From assembly GCA_964641665.1 (NCBI GenBank), contig CAZXKO010000113.1, positions 37,545-101,544 of the forward strand: 64,000 bases of DNA, given 5' to 3'. The position numbers and the translations under genes were made by a program. This DNA is from Gp1-AA133 sp964641665 (lineage in GTDB: Bacteria > Acidobacteriota > Terriglobia > Terriglobales > Acidobacteriaceae). The notes under the pieces are model-generated. The model was not told the DNA's origin. It searched no databases and saw only the letters and a list, made by a program, of their open reading frames with translations. Below are positions 16,456 through 25,431 of the stretch, in pieces (position 1 is the stretch's first letter; each line of letters starts with the position of its first letter).

Positions 16456-17055
16456 CTACCGGTACGACGAGATGTACTCGTTGAGTACGTAGTTCTTGTT
16501 GATGTGGTATTGGGGGGTGGAATAGTTAATGGTGATCGTCACTGCATTCAACGTTGGAATGGGGTTGCCCGCCGCGTCCGACATCTGCACGATCTGGATC
16601 TGGCGCGTGTAGTTACTCAGGGACACGATGATGTCGTCCGCTGTTCCCAGGATGCCGTCCGGCCCCGGTTCCGTCAGACATTCCACCCCGCCAGGACAGG
16701 CCGCACCGGAGGACGTCGTGCAAGGTACGTCATCCGCGGTGCCCACCATGCCGTCCGGTCCGGGACAGCGCAGAGTCTGCGGATTGTCCAGGAAAACTCC
16801 GCCGTTGCTCACGTTCTGAATCTGGGCCCAGGTCAACTGCGACGTGCTGCGCGCGGTGAAGATGCTCTCCATTGCCTCCGAAGCCAGTTGGCGCGCGATC
16901 ATGTCCTGCTGCGACGTCTGGTTCGCCTTGATCGCCAGCCCGAACAGTCCCAGGACTCCGAGCAACCCGATCATCAGGATGAAGGTCGAAATCATGACCT
17001 CCATGATCGAAAAGCCCGTTTCACCGCTTCGTTGGGTGATTCGATTCTCGTTCAC
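16456..17055 (-). CDS. pilV: PilV-type minor pilin
   Basis: About 199 residues. A short leader ends SGETG, then the processed helix FSIMEVMISTFILMIGLLGVLGLF with Glu at position 5, followed by ANQTSQQDMIARQLASEAMESI, typical of PilV. I chose the GTG at 17055 because GGAGG lies five bases upstream and the start overlaps the previous stop codon by four bases (GTGA), a sign of translational coupling. The longer frame to 17127 would add 24 charged residues before the leader. It is the second gene of the operon. Confidence 0.9.
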   Translation of the reverse strand: MNENRITQRSGETGFSIMEVMISTFILMIGLLGVLGLFGLAIKANQTSQQDMIARQLASEAMESIFTARSTSQLTWAQIQNVSNGGVFLDNPQTLRCPGPDGMVGTADDVPCTTSSGAACPGGVECLTEPGPDGILGTADDIIVSLSNYTRQIQIVQMSDAAGNPIPTLNAVTITINYSTPQYHINKNYVLNEYISSYR

Positions 17056-17708
17056 TGCTGCCTCCAGATCACGCCGCCGCCGTTCGGCTGCAGTCTCCAG
17101 CCCCGTATCCGGCCGGTCGTGCCCCACAACGTGATTGCTCTCGAACTCTTCAAGTCTCCAACCCGGGCCATGTACACGATGCCGTTGTTGATATTTCCGT
17201 TGATGTCCACGGCCGTGCCGTCCGGCTGAAAGTAGACGCTGGTCGCGCCGCCAAGTCCCACGCCTTGATCAAAGTCAATCGCATTCGAAGCTGTTCCGAA
17301 TCCATCCGGCGTGGTGGGGGCTACGGTGGGGGAATTCGGTAGGCCGGGCTCCAGGTGGAAAGTGACGTCCTGGGGCAGAACGGTCGTGAGCAGGATGGGC
17401 CCGTTGGGCGAATTCTGGGTCACCGTGATTGTTCCCGGTGCAGCAAAGGTGACCACGTACACCCGCATGTCGGCCGCTGCCTGGTCCCGCGCCCGCCGCA
17501 TGGTCATCAGCGCCTGGTTGTAGGCCGTGGTGACGTGTTGCGACTTCAGCGCCGGCTGCAAGCTCAAGTAGCTCCCGCCGGTGATCATCAGGATGATCAG
17601 CGTTACCACCATCAACTCAGTGATCGAGAAGCCGGCAGCACCGCGAGACGCAGGGAACCCTCTCCCCGGAGAGTGCAAACCACGATTCTTTCCAGCTGCA
17701 AATGTCAT
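17052..17708 (-). CDS. GspH/FimT-type pseudopilin, first gene of the minor-pilin operon
   Basis: About 218 residues with the prepilin motif AAG|FSITELMVVTLIILMITGGSYL (Glu at position 5) and the GspH/FimU block AYNQALMTMRRARDQAAADMRVYVVTF. These minor pilins form the initiation complex at the pilus tip. The ATG at 17708 has GGAG six bases upstream; the TTG at 17720 is less likely. The leader is about 26 residues, slightly long. The core pilus motor genes (pilB, pilC, pilD) are not in the window. Confidence 0.88.
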   Translation of the reverse strand: MTFAAGKNRGLHSPGRGFPASRGAAGFSITELMVVTLIILMITGGSYLSLQPALKSQHVTTAYNQALMTMRRARDQAAADMRVYVVTFAAPGTITVTQNSPNGPILLTTVLPQDVTFHLEPGLPNSPTVAPTTPDGFGTASNAIDFDQGVGLGGATSVYFQPDGTAVDINGNINNGIVYMARVGDLKSSRAITLWGTTGRIRGWRLQPNGGGVIWRQQ

Positions 17709-18125
17709 TCTGCTCTCCAAAATGCACCTATCGCGTGTCCGTCTGGGGGCGGAAATGACACATAAGGCAAGTCCCCACCGCCTCGAACCGGCCGCGGGTG
17801 GCTGCCTCTCAAGTCATCGTAGGAAGGGTGGTTGGTAGCGTCAAAGCACTGGGGTACCGGAACAGGTGAATGGCCTTACGTAACGTAATCCGGACCCGGT
17901 AACGATCGTGACCGAATGAGTTCTGTTCGCCTCGATCAACCTCTTCCACGGCTGCCCTCAAATCTCTTCTAACTCCTGCTTACGCAAAAGCTTGCACAAA
18001 CCGGACCGAGTTGCCAGAGATTTGCGGCGTCGTGGGCAAGCCAGCGGATTCGCTCGCTTCCGCTCGGTTCCCAATTACCCGGGTAACTTGTCGCTGCGCA
18101 GCCGTAACTTTAGGATGCGGAAGGT
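17709..18125. other. Divergent promoter region between pilin operon and PilZ gene
   Basis: This 417-base gap must hold the promoters of the leftward pilin operon and the rightward PilZ gene. I see no convincing -35/-10 pair or coding frame. A small palindromic string, TACGTAACGTA, lies at 17877-17887. Confidence 0.5.
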
Positions 18126-19274
18126 ATGGCGCTCACCAGCCTCGTAGTGTGTTCAGACGAATCTACCACCCAGGTGTTGCGCCGCATCCTGGAGGACCTC
18201 GGCGTCGCAGTCGAGTACTGCCAGAACGCTTCCGACGCCGAAGCCAGACTTGCCCAGAACCGATTTGACTCGGTCGTGATCGACTGCGAGAACGAACCCG
18301 TCGCCACGGAAATTCTACGCAAGGCGCGCCTCTCGCCTGCCAACGCCTCCACCCTGGCCGTTGCGATTGCCGGCAAAGAAAACAACGTGCGCCAGATGTT
18401 TGCCTTGGGCATCAATTTCGTCCTGTACAAGCCGGTCTCAGAGGAGCGCGCTGCCAGCAGCTTCCGTGCCGCGCATTCGCTTATGACCCGCGAACGCCGG
18501 CGCAGTGGCCGGGTCGCCGCCCACGCGAAGGTTGCCCTCGACTACGCCAATGTCGAGAATGCTCCCGCCACCCTCATCGATCTCAGTGAGGAGGGCTCCG
18601 CGGTCCAGAGCGAACGCAAGCTTCCGCCTGACTGCCGGGTCTACTTCCAGTTCGCCTTGCCCGGCCACACCTCTCTGATCCGGCTCTCGGGAGAAGTTGT
18701 CTGGCAAGACTCCGCGGGTCGTGTCGGCATGAGGTTTGTCAACGTTCCTACTTCTTCGCGTCGCGTTCTGCGCAGCTGGCTTCAGAGCAGCGTCTCTTCC
18801 ACCAAGAACCAAACCCCGCTGGTGCCGCGTTCGGCGCCGCCGATCGTCAAGACGACTGCTTCTGGTGCGGGTGGCAATGCGGCGGAAGGAGGCATTGCCC
18901 GTTTGCGCTCTAGCCCCGGCAACCGCCGTGGACAATCACGCCACGCCTGCCGTTTGAGTGCTGACGTATTTCGCATGGGAGTCGCCGTACCCAATCGCTG
19001 TAGCTTGACCGATATCAGCGCAGGTGGCTGTTACGTGGAGATGCCAACCCCATTCTCATCAGGCACACGGGTGGAGATCATCGTGCGAACTCACGATCTG
19101 AAGTTGCGGACCCAGGGCGTGGTGCAGTCGGTGCACCCGGGCTTTGGCATGGGGGTCCAGTTGACTCTCACGACACAGGAGGACCGCGACCAGGTGGAGT
19201 CTCTCATTCGTCTTTTGGCTCAGTCCGGCGAGGAAGCAGAACTCGGCCCGGTCACTGATCCCTGGACCCGCTAG
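18126..19274 (+). CDS. Receiver-like domain followed by two PilZ (c-di-GMP) domains
   Basis: A 382-residue cytoplasmic protein. Residues 1-115 are a response-regulator-like receiver: D53 is the likely phosphorylation site (SVVID) and K102 the conserved lysine (LYKP), while the usual acidic pair is reduced to SDE at 10-12. PilZ domain 1 (about 122-215) has RRSGR at 125-129 and DLSEEG (152-157). PilZ domain 2 (about 275-355) has RHACR and DISAGG. Both fit the RxxxR and (D/N)xSxxG c-di-GMP pattern. It could couple a phosphorelay and c-di-GMP to pilus behaviour, as it is divergent from the minor-pilin operon; that link is inference. The ATG follows GGAAGG. Confidence 0.85.
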   Translation: MALTSLVVCSDESTTQVLRRILEDLGVAVEYCQNASDAEARLAQNRFDSVVIDCENEPVATEILRKARLSPANASTLAVAIAGKENNVRQMFALGINFVLYKPVSEERAASSFRAAHSLMTRERRRSGRVAAHAKVALDYANVENAPATLIDLSEEGSAVQSERKLPPDCRVYFQFALPGHTSLIRLSGEVVWQDSAGRVGMRFVNVPTSSRRVLRSWLQSSVSSTKNQTPLVPRSAPPIVKTTASGAGGNAAEGGIARLRSSPGNRRGQSRHACRLSADVFRMGVAVPNRCSLTDISAGGCYVEMPTPFSSGTRVEIIVRTHDLKLRTQGVVQSVHPGFGMGVQLTLTTQEDRDQVESLIRLLAQSGEEAELGPVTDPWTR

Positions 19275-19305
19275 AGTCCCTGCTACCAGAACTTTCCCGA
19301 AACCG

Positions 19306-20262
19306 CTATCCCCGCGACGTTCCTTCCGCAATGGCTTGTCGGAAGTAGTCCAACGACATCTTCAGCCCAGTCTCCAGATCGATCTTTGGCTCCCAGTCAA
19401 GCAGGCTCTTCGCTTTGCTGATGTCAGGCCGCCGCTGCTTCGGATCGTCCTGCGGCAGTGGTTCGTAGCGGATCTGGCTCTTCGATCCCGTGACCGCCAG
19501 TACCCGCGTGGCGCATTCCAGGATCGTAAATTCCGTCGGGTTCCCGATGTTGATCGGCAAGTGTTCACTCGATTTCGAAAGCCGCAGGATGCCCTCGACT
19601 TCATCGCTGACATAGCAGAAGCTGCGCGTCTGGTTGCCCTCGCCGTACACCGTCAGATCCTCGCCCCGCATGGCCTGCCGCATGAAATTCGGAATCACCC
19701 GCCCGTCGTTGATCTGCATGCGGGGGCCGTACGTGTTAAAGATCCGCACGATATGCGTATCCACGCTGTGATAGCGCAAGTACGCCATGGTCGCGGCTTC
19801 CGCGAAACGCTTGGCTTCGTCGTAAACCGAGCGCGGCCCCACCGGGTTCACATGTCCCCAATAAGTCTCCTTCTGGGGATGCTCCAAGGGATCGCCATAA
19901 CACTCCGAAGTCGAAGCCAGAAGGAACCGCGCCCCGTATTTCCGCGCCACGTCGAGCGATTGGAATGTGCCCAACGAGCCCACTTTCAGCGTCGGAATCC
20001 CGTGAGCGCTGTAATCCACCGGACTCGCCGGACTTGCCAGGTGAAACACGGCGTCTACCGGACCGCAATCGAAGGGCTCGCACACGTCCAGTTGCCGGAA
20101 CTCGAAGCGGGAATCGTTGCGCAGATGATTCAGATTCGACAAGCGGCCGGTGAGCAGATTGTCCACCGCAATCACCGAACACCCGTCGCCCAGCAGACGG
20201 TCGCAGAGGTGTGAGCCCACGAACCCGGCTCCCCCCGTCACCAGGGCCCGTCGGCTGCTCAT
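19306..20262 (-). CDS. UDP-glucuronate decarboxylase (UDP-xylose synthase), SDR family
   Basis: A 318-residue extended short-chain dehydrogenase. The NAD-binding motif GGAGFVG is at 10-16; the active site is S/T-S-E (STSE, ending E120), Y147 and K151 (YDEAK). The sequence LDVCEPF, RIFNTYGPRM and GDQTRSFCYVSD-like GNQTRSFCYVSDEVEG fit UXS, which converts UDP-glucuronate to UDP-xylose; dTDP-glucose dehydratases are the nearest alternative. The ATG at 20262 overlaps the stop of the UDP-glucose dehydrogenase gene by four bases, so the two consecutive pathway enzymes are translationally coupled. The longer frame to 20463 lies inside that gene. Confidence 0.88.
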   Translation of the reverse strand: MSSRRALVTGGAGFVGSHLCDRLLGDGCSVIAVDNLLTGRLSNLNHLRNDSRFEFRQLDVCEPFDCGPVDAVFHLASPASPVDYSAHGIPTLKVGSLGTFQSLDVARKYGARFLLASTSECYGDPLEHPQKETYWGHVNPVGPRSVYDEAKRFAEAATMAYLRYHSVDTHIVRIFNTYGPRMQINDGRVIPNFMRQAMRGEDLTVYGEGNQTRSFCYVSDEVEGILRLSKSSEHLPINIGNPTEFTILECATRVLAVTGSKSQIRYEPLPQDDPKQRRPDISKAKSLLDWEPKIDLETGLKMSLDYFRQAIAEGTSRG

Positions 20263-21674
20263 ATTTTCGTGTGACCCTGGCCGCGGCCATCTCTGGCGGT
20301 TGGCGATCCTTCGGGCAAAGCCGGCGCGCGCCCCACACTGTAGTAGCTGAATCCGTGCGCCGCCATGATTTCCGGATCGTAGAGATTGCGCCCGTCGATC
20401 ACGATCGGGTAACGAAGCTTGCGGTTGAGTTGCGCGAGGTCCAGGGCCGAGAACTCTTCCCACTCCGTCAGAATCAGCAGCGCATCCGCCCCCGCCGCGG
20501 CATCATACGGGCTCGAAACGAACTCGACGTTGGAGCGCAGCACTTCCCGCGCGCGTTCCGTAGCTGCCGGATCGTATGCCGCCACCACGCAGCCTTCCTG
20601 CACCAACGACTGGATCAGCAGGATCGCCGGCGACTCGCGAATGTCGTCCGTGCCTCCCTTGAAGGCCAGGCCCAGCACCGCCAGGCGTTTTCCGCGCAGC
20701 GTCCATAGCGCGTTCCGCACTTTGCGCAGGAACCGCTGCCGCTGTTCCTCGTTGATCCGCATCACTTCGTCGAGCAAGCGGAACTCGTAGCCGCACTCCC
20801 GCGCCACCGCGCGAAACGCCATCAGATCCTTCGGAAAGCAGGAACCCCCGTACCCGATTCCCGGATTCAGAAACCGCGGCCCGATGCGCGAGTCCGTTCC
20901 GATCCCCCGGCACACCTGCTGCACGTTGGCGCCCACCGATTCGCAGATCGACGCGACCGCATTAATAAAAGAAATCTTCATCGCCAGATACGCGTTCGAG
21001 GCGTGCTTGATCAGTTCCGCGCTCTTCGTGCTGGTCACGATCAACGGCGGTGGCACCTGGGCCCGGTCGGGATGCGGAATCGCATCCGCGCGTGGGTAGT
21101 ACGAACCATCGCTGAGCGGAGCGTAAATCTCGCGCAGAACCCCGGCGCAACGCTCTGAATCAGCGCCCACCACGATGCGGTCGGGAAACAGAAAGTCGGT
21201 GACGGCCGTGCCTTCGCGCAGAAATTCCGGGTTCGAGGCCACGTCGAACAGCTCCGCATCTGCCCCGTTGCGCAGGATGATTTTCCGGACCCACTCGCTG
21301 GTGTAAACCGGGACCGTGCTCTTTTCGACGACGATCTTGTAGTCGTGAATCCCTCCGGAAATCTCTCGCGCCACCGATTCCACGTAGGACAGGTCGGCGT
21401 CCCCGCTATCGGTCGGTGGAGTGCCCACCGCGACAAAGATCGCAGCGCTCGCCCGGACCGCTGCGTGCAGGTCGTCGGAAAACTTGAGCCGCTGGCCCCG
21501 GTGCCGCTCGAGCAACTCGGGAAGAAACTTCTCGTGAATCGGAACTTCTCCCCGGGTCAGGGCAGCCAGTTTTTGCTGGTCATTGTCCACCACAATGACG
21601 TCATGCCCCAGATCTGCGAAACATGCCCCAGCTACCAGGCCCACGTAGCCCGAACCCACGACCGCAATCCGCAT
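20259..21674 (-). CDS. ugd: UDP-glucose 6-dehydrogenase
   Basis: A 471-residue enzyme that oxidises UDP-glucose to UDP-glucuronate with two NAD+. The N-terminal Rossmann motif is VVGSGYVGLVAGACFADLGH. EKSTVPV and ASNPEFLREGTAV are conserved family blocks, and the catalytic thiol is C279 in GYGGSCFPKD. The C-terminal UDP-binding domain follows from about 320. The ATG at 21674 has GGAG six bases upstream. The product feeds the downstream decarboxylase, giving UDP-xylose for polysaccharide or glycan synthesis. Confidence 0.95.
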   Translation of the reverse strand: MRIAVVGSGYVGLVAGACFADLGHDVIVVDNDQQKLAALTRGEVPIHEKFLPELLERHRGQRLKFSDDLHAAVRASAAIFVAVGTPPTDSGDADLSYVESVAREISGGIHDYKIVVEKSTVPVYTSEWVRKIILRNGADAELFDVASNPEFLREGTAVTDFLFPDRIVVGADSERCAGVLREIYAPLSDGSYYPRADAIPHPDRAQVPPPLIVTSTKSAELIKHASNAYLAMKISFINAVASICESVGANVQQVCRGIGTDSRIGPRFLNPGIGYGGSCFPKDLMAFRAVARECGYEFRLLDEVMRINEEQRQRFLRKVRNALWTLRGKRLAVLGLAFKGGTDDIRESPAILLIQSLVQEGCVVAAYDPAATERAREVLRSNVEFVSSPYDAAAGADALLILTEWEEFSALDLAQLNRKLRYPIVIDGRNLYDPEIMAAHGFSYYSVGRAPALPEGSPTARDGRGQGHTKI

Positions 21675-21922
21675 GAATGGCTCCAAGAAAAAACGTCCGG
21701 GTCGACCCAACCCGGTGTGATAGAGAGACCTGAAATTGCGCTGGCCTCGAGGTATTAATCTAGCAGGTTTCCTGCGTCCGGCAGCCTCGCAAAATCGCCG
21801 GAACACGCTCCTTCTTCCTAAAAGCAGCGATGTGCTGCCCGTTTATTCGTCACCCCAGACCGTGACCGTGGTCACCGTATTTGCGGACTTCCGATTCGAA
21901 GATATCGGTGGAGGCGTTGCCT

Positions 21923-22066
21923 ATGCCGGTCCTCATGATCGCGCTGTTCGCGCTCGCCGTGTTTGGCATCATCGGATTTCTCCTGACCGCGGCCGTCATC
22001 TTCGAAACTAAGAACGCGAACGCGGCCAAACCACCCGACACGCCCGCACACAAGCGCGCCGCCTGA
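21923..22066 (+). CDS. Small single-helix membrane protein (47 residues)
   Basis: MPVLMIALFALAVFGIIGF starts a strongly hydrophobic helix of about 25 residues, followed by a short polar tail ending KRAA. GGAGG lies eight bases before the ATG at 21923, which supports translation. It is transcribed away from ugd and converges on the MFS transporter gene. I do not recognise a family; the stable helix plus ribosome site are the only evidence. Confidence 0.55.
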   Translation: MPVLMIALFALAVFGIIGFLLTAAVIFETKNANAAKPPDTPAHKRAA

Positions 22067-22112
22067 GCATTTGCAGGAAACACTGCCGGACCTCCCGGTG
22101 AACCGGCCATGC

Positions 22113-23387
22113 TCATCCGCCGGAACCGTCCCCCGTCTGATGCACGAAGTGCTTCCCCTTGTGCTCCGACCCCAACACCACCACCGTCGCCAGCAGCGCG
22201 ATGTTTGCGATCTCAAATGCGGCCAGTGCCCAGGCGTATCCCAGCCAGTCCCGTAGCGCGTACTCGATGTTGTTGGTCGCCGCCGCAAACAAAATTCCCA
22301 GCTGATACGCGAACCCCGGCATCAGTCCGCGCACCGCATCCGGGGAGAGTTCGTTCAGATGCGCCGGGATGATCCCCCAGGCCCCTTGCACTCCCAACTG
22401 CAGCAGAAATGCCCCGGCCACGAGCGTCCATAGCGATCGTCCGAATGCCCACGCGGGAATCACCGCCAGACAAACCGCCAGCGCCAGCAGGATGGTCCGC
22501 CGCCGTCCGAAGTGCTCCGACAAAAAGCCGAACGAAAATGATCCCAGCACGGCCCCGATGCTGTACAAAATCGCGATGTACGAAATTGTCGTCCGCGGGA
22601 ACTGATGTACTTCGCGAAGAAAGTGCGGATACAGATCCTGGGTCCCGTGCGACAGGAACATCATCAGCGTCATGAGCAGGACGAGATAGGAGAAGATCTT
22701 CCAGTGCCCGCTCGCCGTGCGCAGGATTGCGCCCACTGTCGGCGCGCGGTGCTGCTTCCATGCCTCCGACTCCTTTACCCGAAACCGGATGTAGAACGCC
22801 AGCAGCGCCGGAATTCCTCCCACCCAGAACATCGCCCGCCAGCCCCACGCCGGAAGCACGAAGCGCGCCGCTACCGCCGCCAACAGGTAGCCCACCGGAT
22901 AGCCGCTCTGCACGATGCCCGACAACACACCCCGCCACCGCCTGGGCGCGCTCTCCATCGCGAGCGACGCGCCCACTCCCCACTCCCCTCCCATCCCGAT
23001 CCCATAAATCGCCCGCAGAATCAGGAAGACGGTGTAGTTCGGTGCGAACCCGCACAGCAACTCAAACACCGAAAAGAAGACCACGTTTGCCATGAGTGGC
23101 CGCCGCCGCCCGTAGCGGTCCGCCAACACGCCGAAGACCAGAGCCCCCAACGGACGCATCGCCAGCGTCGCCGTCATCGTCAGGATGATCTTCGACGCCG
23201 GCACCCCAAACTGCACCGCGAGCGTGTCCACCAGGAACACCAGCACAAAGAAGTCAAAGGCGTCCAGGGTCCAGCCCAGAAAACTCGCGGCGACCGCGTG
23301 CCATTGATCTGAACGAGATCGATCAGGACGAGAGAGGCCCGAATCCGAAAGGGAAGGGTTGGCGGTGTCGGGGTGGTTGGCGGCCAT
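22113..23387 (-). CDS. Major facilitator superfamily transporter
   Basis: A 424-residue, twelve-helix MFS permease. Helix 1 carries LGWTLDAFDFFVLVFLVD, and the loop 2-3 signature is GVLADRYGRRRPLM; a second copy (GFLSEHFGRRRTIL) lies between helices 8 and 9. The DAFDFF motif and the long loop are typical of the sialate/aromatic-acid:H+ symporter groups, so a carboxylic acid is the likely substrate, but the exact solute cannot be read from sequence. I prefer the ATG at 23387; the longer frame to 23504 adds a polar stretch with no signal. The ribosome site is weak. Confidence 0.85.
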   Translation of the reverse strand: MAANHPDTANPSLSDSGLSRPDRSRSDQWHAVAASFLGWTLDAFDFFVLVFLVDTLAVQFGVPASKIILTMTATLAMRPLGALVFGVLADRYGRRRPLMANVVFFSVFELLCGFAPNYTVFLILRAIYGIGMGGEWGVGASLAMESAPRRWRGVLSGIVQSGYPVGYLLAAVAARFVLPAWGWRAMFWVGGIPALLAFYIRFRVKESEAWKQHRAPTVGAILRTASGHWKIFSYLVLLMTLMMFLSHGTQDLYPHFLREVHQFPRTTISYIAILYSIGAVLGSFSFGFLSEHFGRRRTILLALAVCLAVIPAWAFGRSLWTLVAGAFLLQLGVQGAWGIIPAHLNELSPDAVRGLMPGFAYQLGILFAAATNNIEYALRDWLGYAWALAAFEIANIALLATVVVLGSEHKGKHFVHQTGDGSGG

Positions 23388-23677
23388 TGGTGCGGTGGTT
23401 CGGGGTCCCAGGTCGGTTTCAGACGGCCATCCCCCGGGCACTCGCTGCGCCCAACTGGGCGCTTCATGAGAACATGAACCGCCCGCTGACGCAATCCGCG
23501 GCATCGCAAGGGCGCTATAATTGTATATCCCTGAATCAGACCCACTTCGACACTCCGAAACGGGCCGAAAGCCTTGCTCACGATGGATTTACCGTTGACA
23601 ACCCTGCCGTTTGGCGCGAAACTTCTGAAAGAGCTACGTGAGTAAATCCCCCGGTACTCACCCCAGGTTCAAGACCC

Positions 23678-25177
23678 ATGTCGTGCCCCGACCCGTACCG
23701 GCCCTACGATCCGTCAGAGACCCCGGCTTCCCGGCAACCCGACCTCAAAGTCGATAGCCATCTGCCTTCCGATGCCGAAGTTCGCGGCCTTACCCGCACT
23801 TTGGCCGCTAGCGGCGGTGGAGACCTTGCTCAAGATCTCGCGCTGGACCTGGTGCTCAACCAGATCGTCGAGCAAGCGTGTCTGGCCACTGGAGCAACCG
23901 GTGCCGCCATTGCTCTGACCCGCGACGGCGAAATGGTCTGCCGTGCGACCACAGGACGCAACGCGCCTGACCTCGGCGTACGCCTCGACAATGCCGGCTT
24001 CTCTACGGAGTGCCTCCGCATCGGCACCCTGCAGCGCTGCGACGATACCGAAACCGATCCCCGCGTCGATGCCACCGCCTGCCGCCTTCTCGGCGTGCGC
24101 TCGATTCTCGTTGTGCCCCTCTGGTACTGGGGCGAATTCATGGGCATCTTCGAGATCTTCTCGCCCCGCTCCAACGCGTTCGGCGAGCGCGATGAGCAGA
24201 CGCTGCAGGCCCTCGCCTATCGCATCGTTCGTCACGCCAAGCAGGCCACCGGAACGATCGCCGGTTTCACCGCGAATCCCGAGAAGGTTGCCGTCATGAC
24301 CCCAAAGGCGCCGGAGCCCACGCCTCAGCCCGAGATTCACCGCGAACCCGTTCCCGCGCCCGTATTCGAGTTGACTCCTGCGAAGCCCGCTCCCCGGGAA
24401 CAGCACGATGTCTGGACGATCGTCCTCGCCACCGTCGCCGTGCTCATTGCCGCTGCGATCGTGACCCTGATGGTCTGGCGCGTGGGCTGGGCCAGCACGG
24501 CTGCTAAACCCGTGGCCGCTCCGCCTCAAGTCGTGCAGGCCAACTCGCAGGCGGCTGCCGCGACATCGGTGAACGCGCCCCCTCCTGCTCCGCAGGAGGA
24601 GTTCCTGACGCTCGATTCCGCCGCGTCGCAGCCCAAGGCATCCCCGTCAGCAAAAGCTGACGCACCTGCAAAGAAAAAGGAAGCCGCAGCCACGCCTGCC
24701 TCTGGTTCCGTCCCGCTGGGTGGCCTTGCCATCTACGAGAAGGACAAGCTTGTCTACGGCACCCCCATCCCCGACGCCGACGACCCACTCACCATCAAGC
24801 CCCAAACCCCGAAGCCGGCGAAGCCGCGCACCCTGCAGGCCAAGACCACCGCGCCGCTGCCCGCTGCGACTGATTCCTCAAGCACCCACGCCGTGCAATT
24901 GAAGCCCGATGTCGCGGACGATCTCCTGACCACCCGCGTCGAGCCCGAGTACCCCGATACAGCTCGTCGCGCTCATGTGCAGGGCCTGGTGACCCTTGAC
25001 ACGCTAATCGCAGCGGACGGGAAAGTCCTGCAGGCGAACCCAGTCAGTGGGAATGCTCAACTTGCCGAAGCCGCCGCCACCGCGGTTCGCCAGTGGCACT
25101 ACAAGCCCTACCTCCTCAAAGGCAAGCCCGTCCCCGTGCGGACACAAGTCAGCGTCCAATTCTTGCTCGCGCAGTAG
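23678..25177 (+). CDS. GAF domain, membrane helix and TonB C-terminal domain fusion protein
   Basis: A 499-residue protein. A cytoplasmic GAF domain spans about 50-190 (LDLVLNQIVEQACLATGATGAAIAL to ERDEQTLQALAYRIVRHA). One membrane helix follows at about 248-269 (VWTIVLATVAVLIAAAIVTLMVW). Then comes a Pro/Ala/Lys-rich periplasmic linker (about 275-410) and a C-terminal TonB domain (about 415-499: VEPEYPDTARRAHVQGLVTL, then AVRQWHYKPYLLKGKPV). GAF domains bind small ligands, so the protein looks like a sensor tied to outer-membrane coupling. A perfect TATAAT at 23516-23521 lies upstream but without a matching -35. Confidence 0.85.
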   Translation: MSCPDPYRPYDPSETPASRQPDLKVDSHLPSDAEVRGLTRTLAASGGGDLAQDLALDLVLNQIVEQACLATGATGAAIALTRDGEMVCRATTGRNAPDLGVRLDNAGFSTECLRIGTLQRCDDTETDPRVDATACRLLGVRSILVVPLWYWGEFMGIFEIFSPRSNAFGERDEQTLQALAYRIVRHAKQATGTIAGFTANPEKVAVMTPKAPEPTPQPEIHREPVPAPVFELTPAKPAPREQHDVWTIVLATVAVLIAAAIVTLMVWRVGWASTAAKPVAAPPQVVQANSQAAAATSVNAPPPAPQEEFLTLDSAASQPKASPSAKADAPAKKKEAAATPASGSVPLGGLAIYEKDKLVYGTPIPDADDPLTIKPQTPKPAKPRTLQAKTTAPLPAATDSSSTHAVQLKPDVADDLLTTRVEPEYPDTARRAHVQGLVTLDTLIAADGKVLQANPVSGNAQLAEAAATAVRQWHYKPYLLKGKPVPVRTQVSVQFLLAQ

Positions 25178-25200
25178 GAGCGAGGACCGAAGCTGATTGC

Positions 25201-25300
25201 TTCGGGAGAATCCACTGTCTGGAGGAAGTTAACCGTTCTGGGAGACTTGCTGTTGCGGGAGATTTACTGTCTCGGCTGCGGGAGATTTACTCGTCTCGGC
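25201..25300. repeat. Degenerate tandem repeat of about 22 bases
   Basis: Two near-identical units (gcgggagatttact, then ctcggc) at 25256-25278 and 25278-25300, preceded by two more diverged ones beginning near 25203 and 25239. It follows the GAF-TonB gene and abuts dispersed repeat copy 2. Confidence 0.6.
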
Positions 25301-25324
25301 AAGATTGACATTCAGTTTTGAACT

Positions 25325-25380
25325 GTCATCCCGAGCGAAGGGAGGCGCAAGCCGAACGCAGTCGAGGGACCTTGTGTTTC
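25325..25380 (+). repeat. Dispersed intergenic repeat, copy 2
   Basis: Same element as at 10282: gtcatcccgagcga at the left and cgaacgcagtcgagggacc at the right, followed by ttgtgttt. It lies between convergent genes. Confidence 0.85.
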
Positions 25381-25431
25381 GCCTGCGCTGCCACTGGTCT
25401 AGGCACTTTCAAGTAACTCACACCCGGCAAA

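Noticed and set aside
23516..23521. Perfect TATAAT upstream of the GAF-TonB gene
   Set aside because: No -35 box at a suitable distance, and it is about 160 bases before the start codon.
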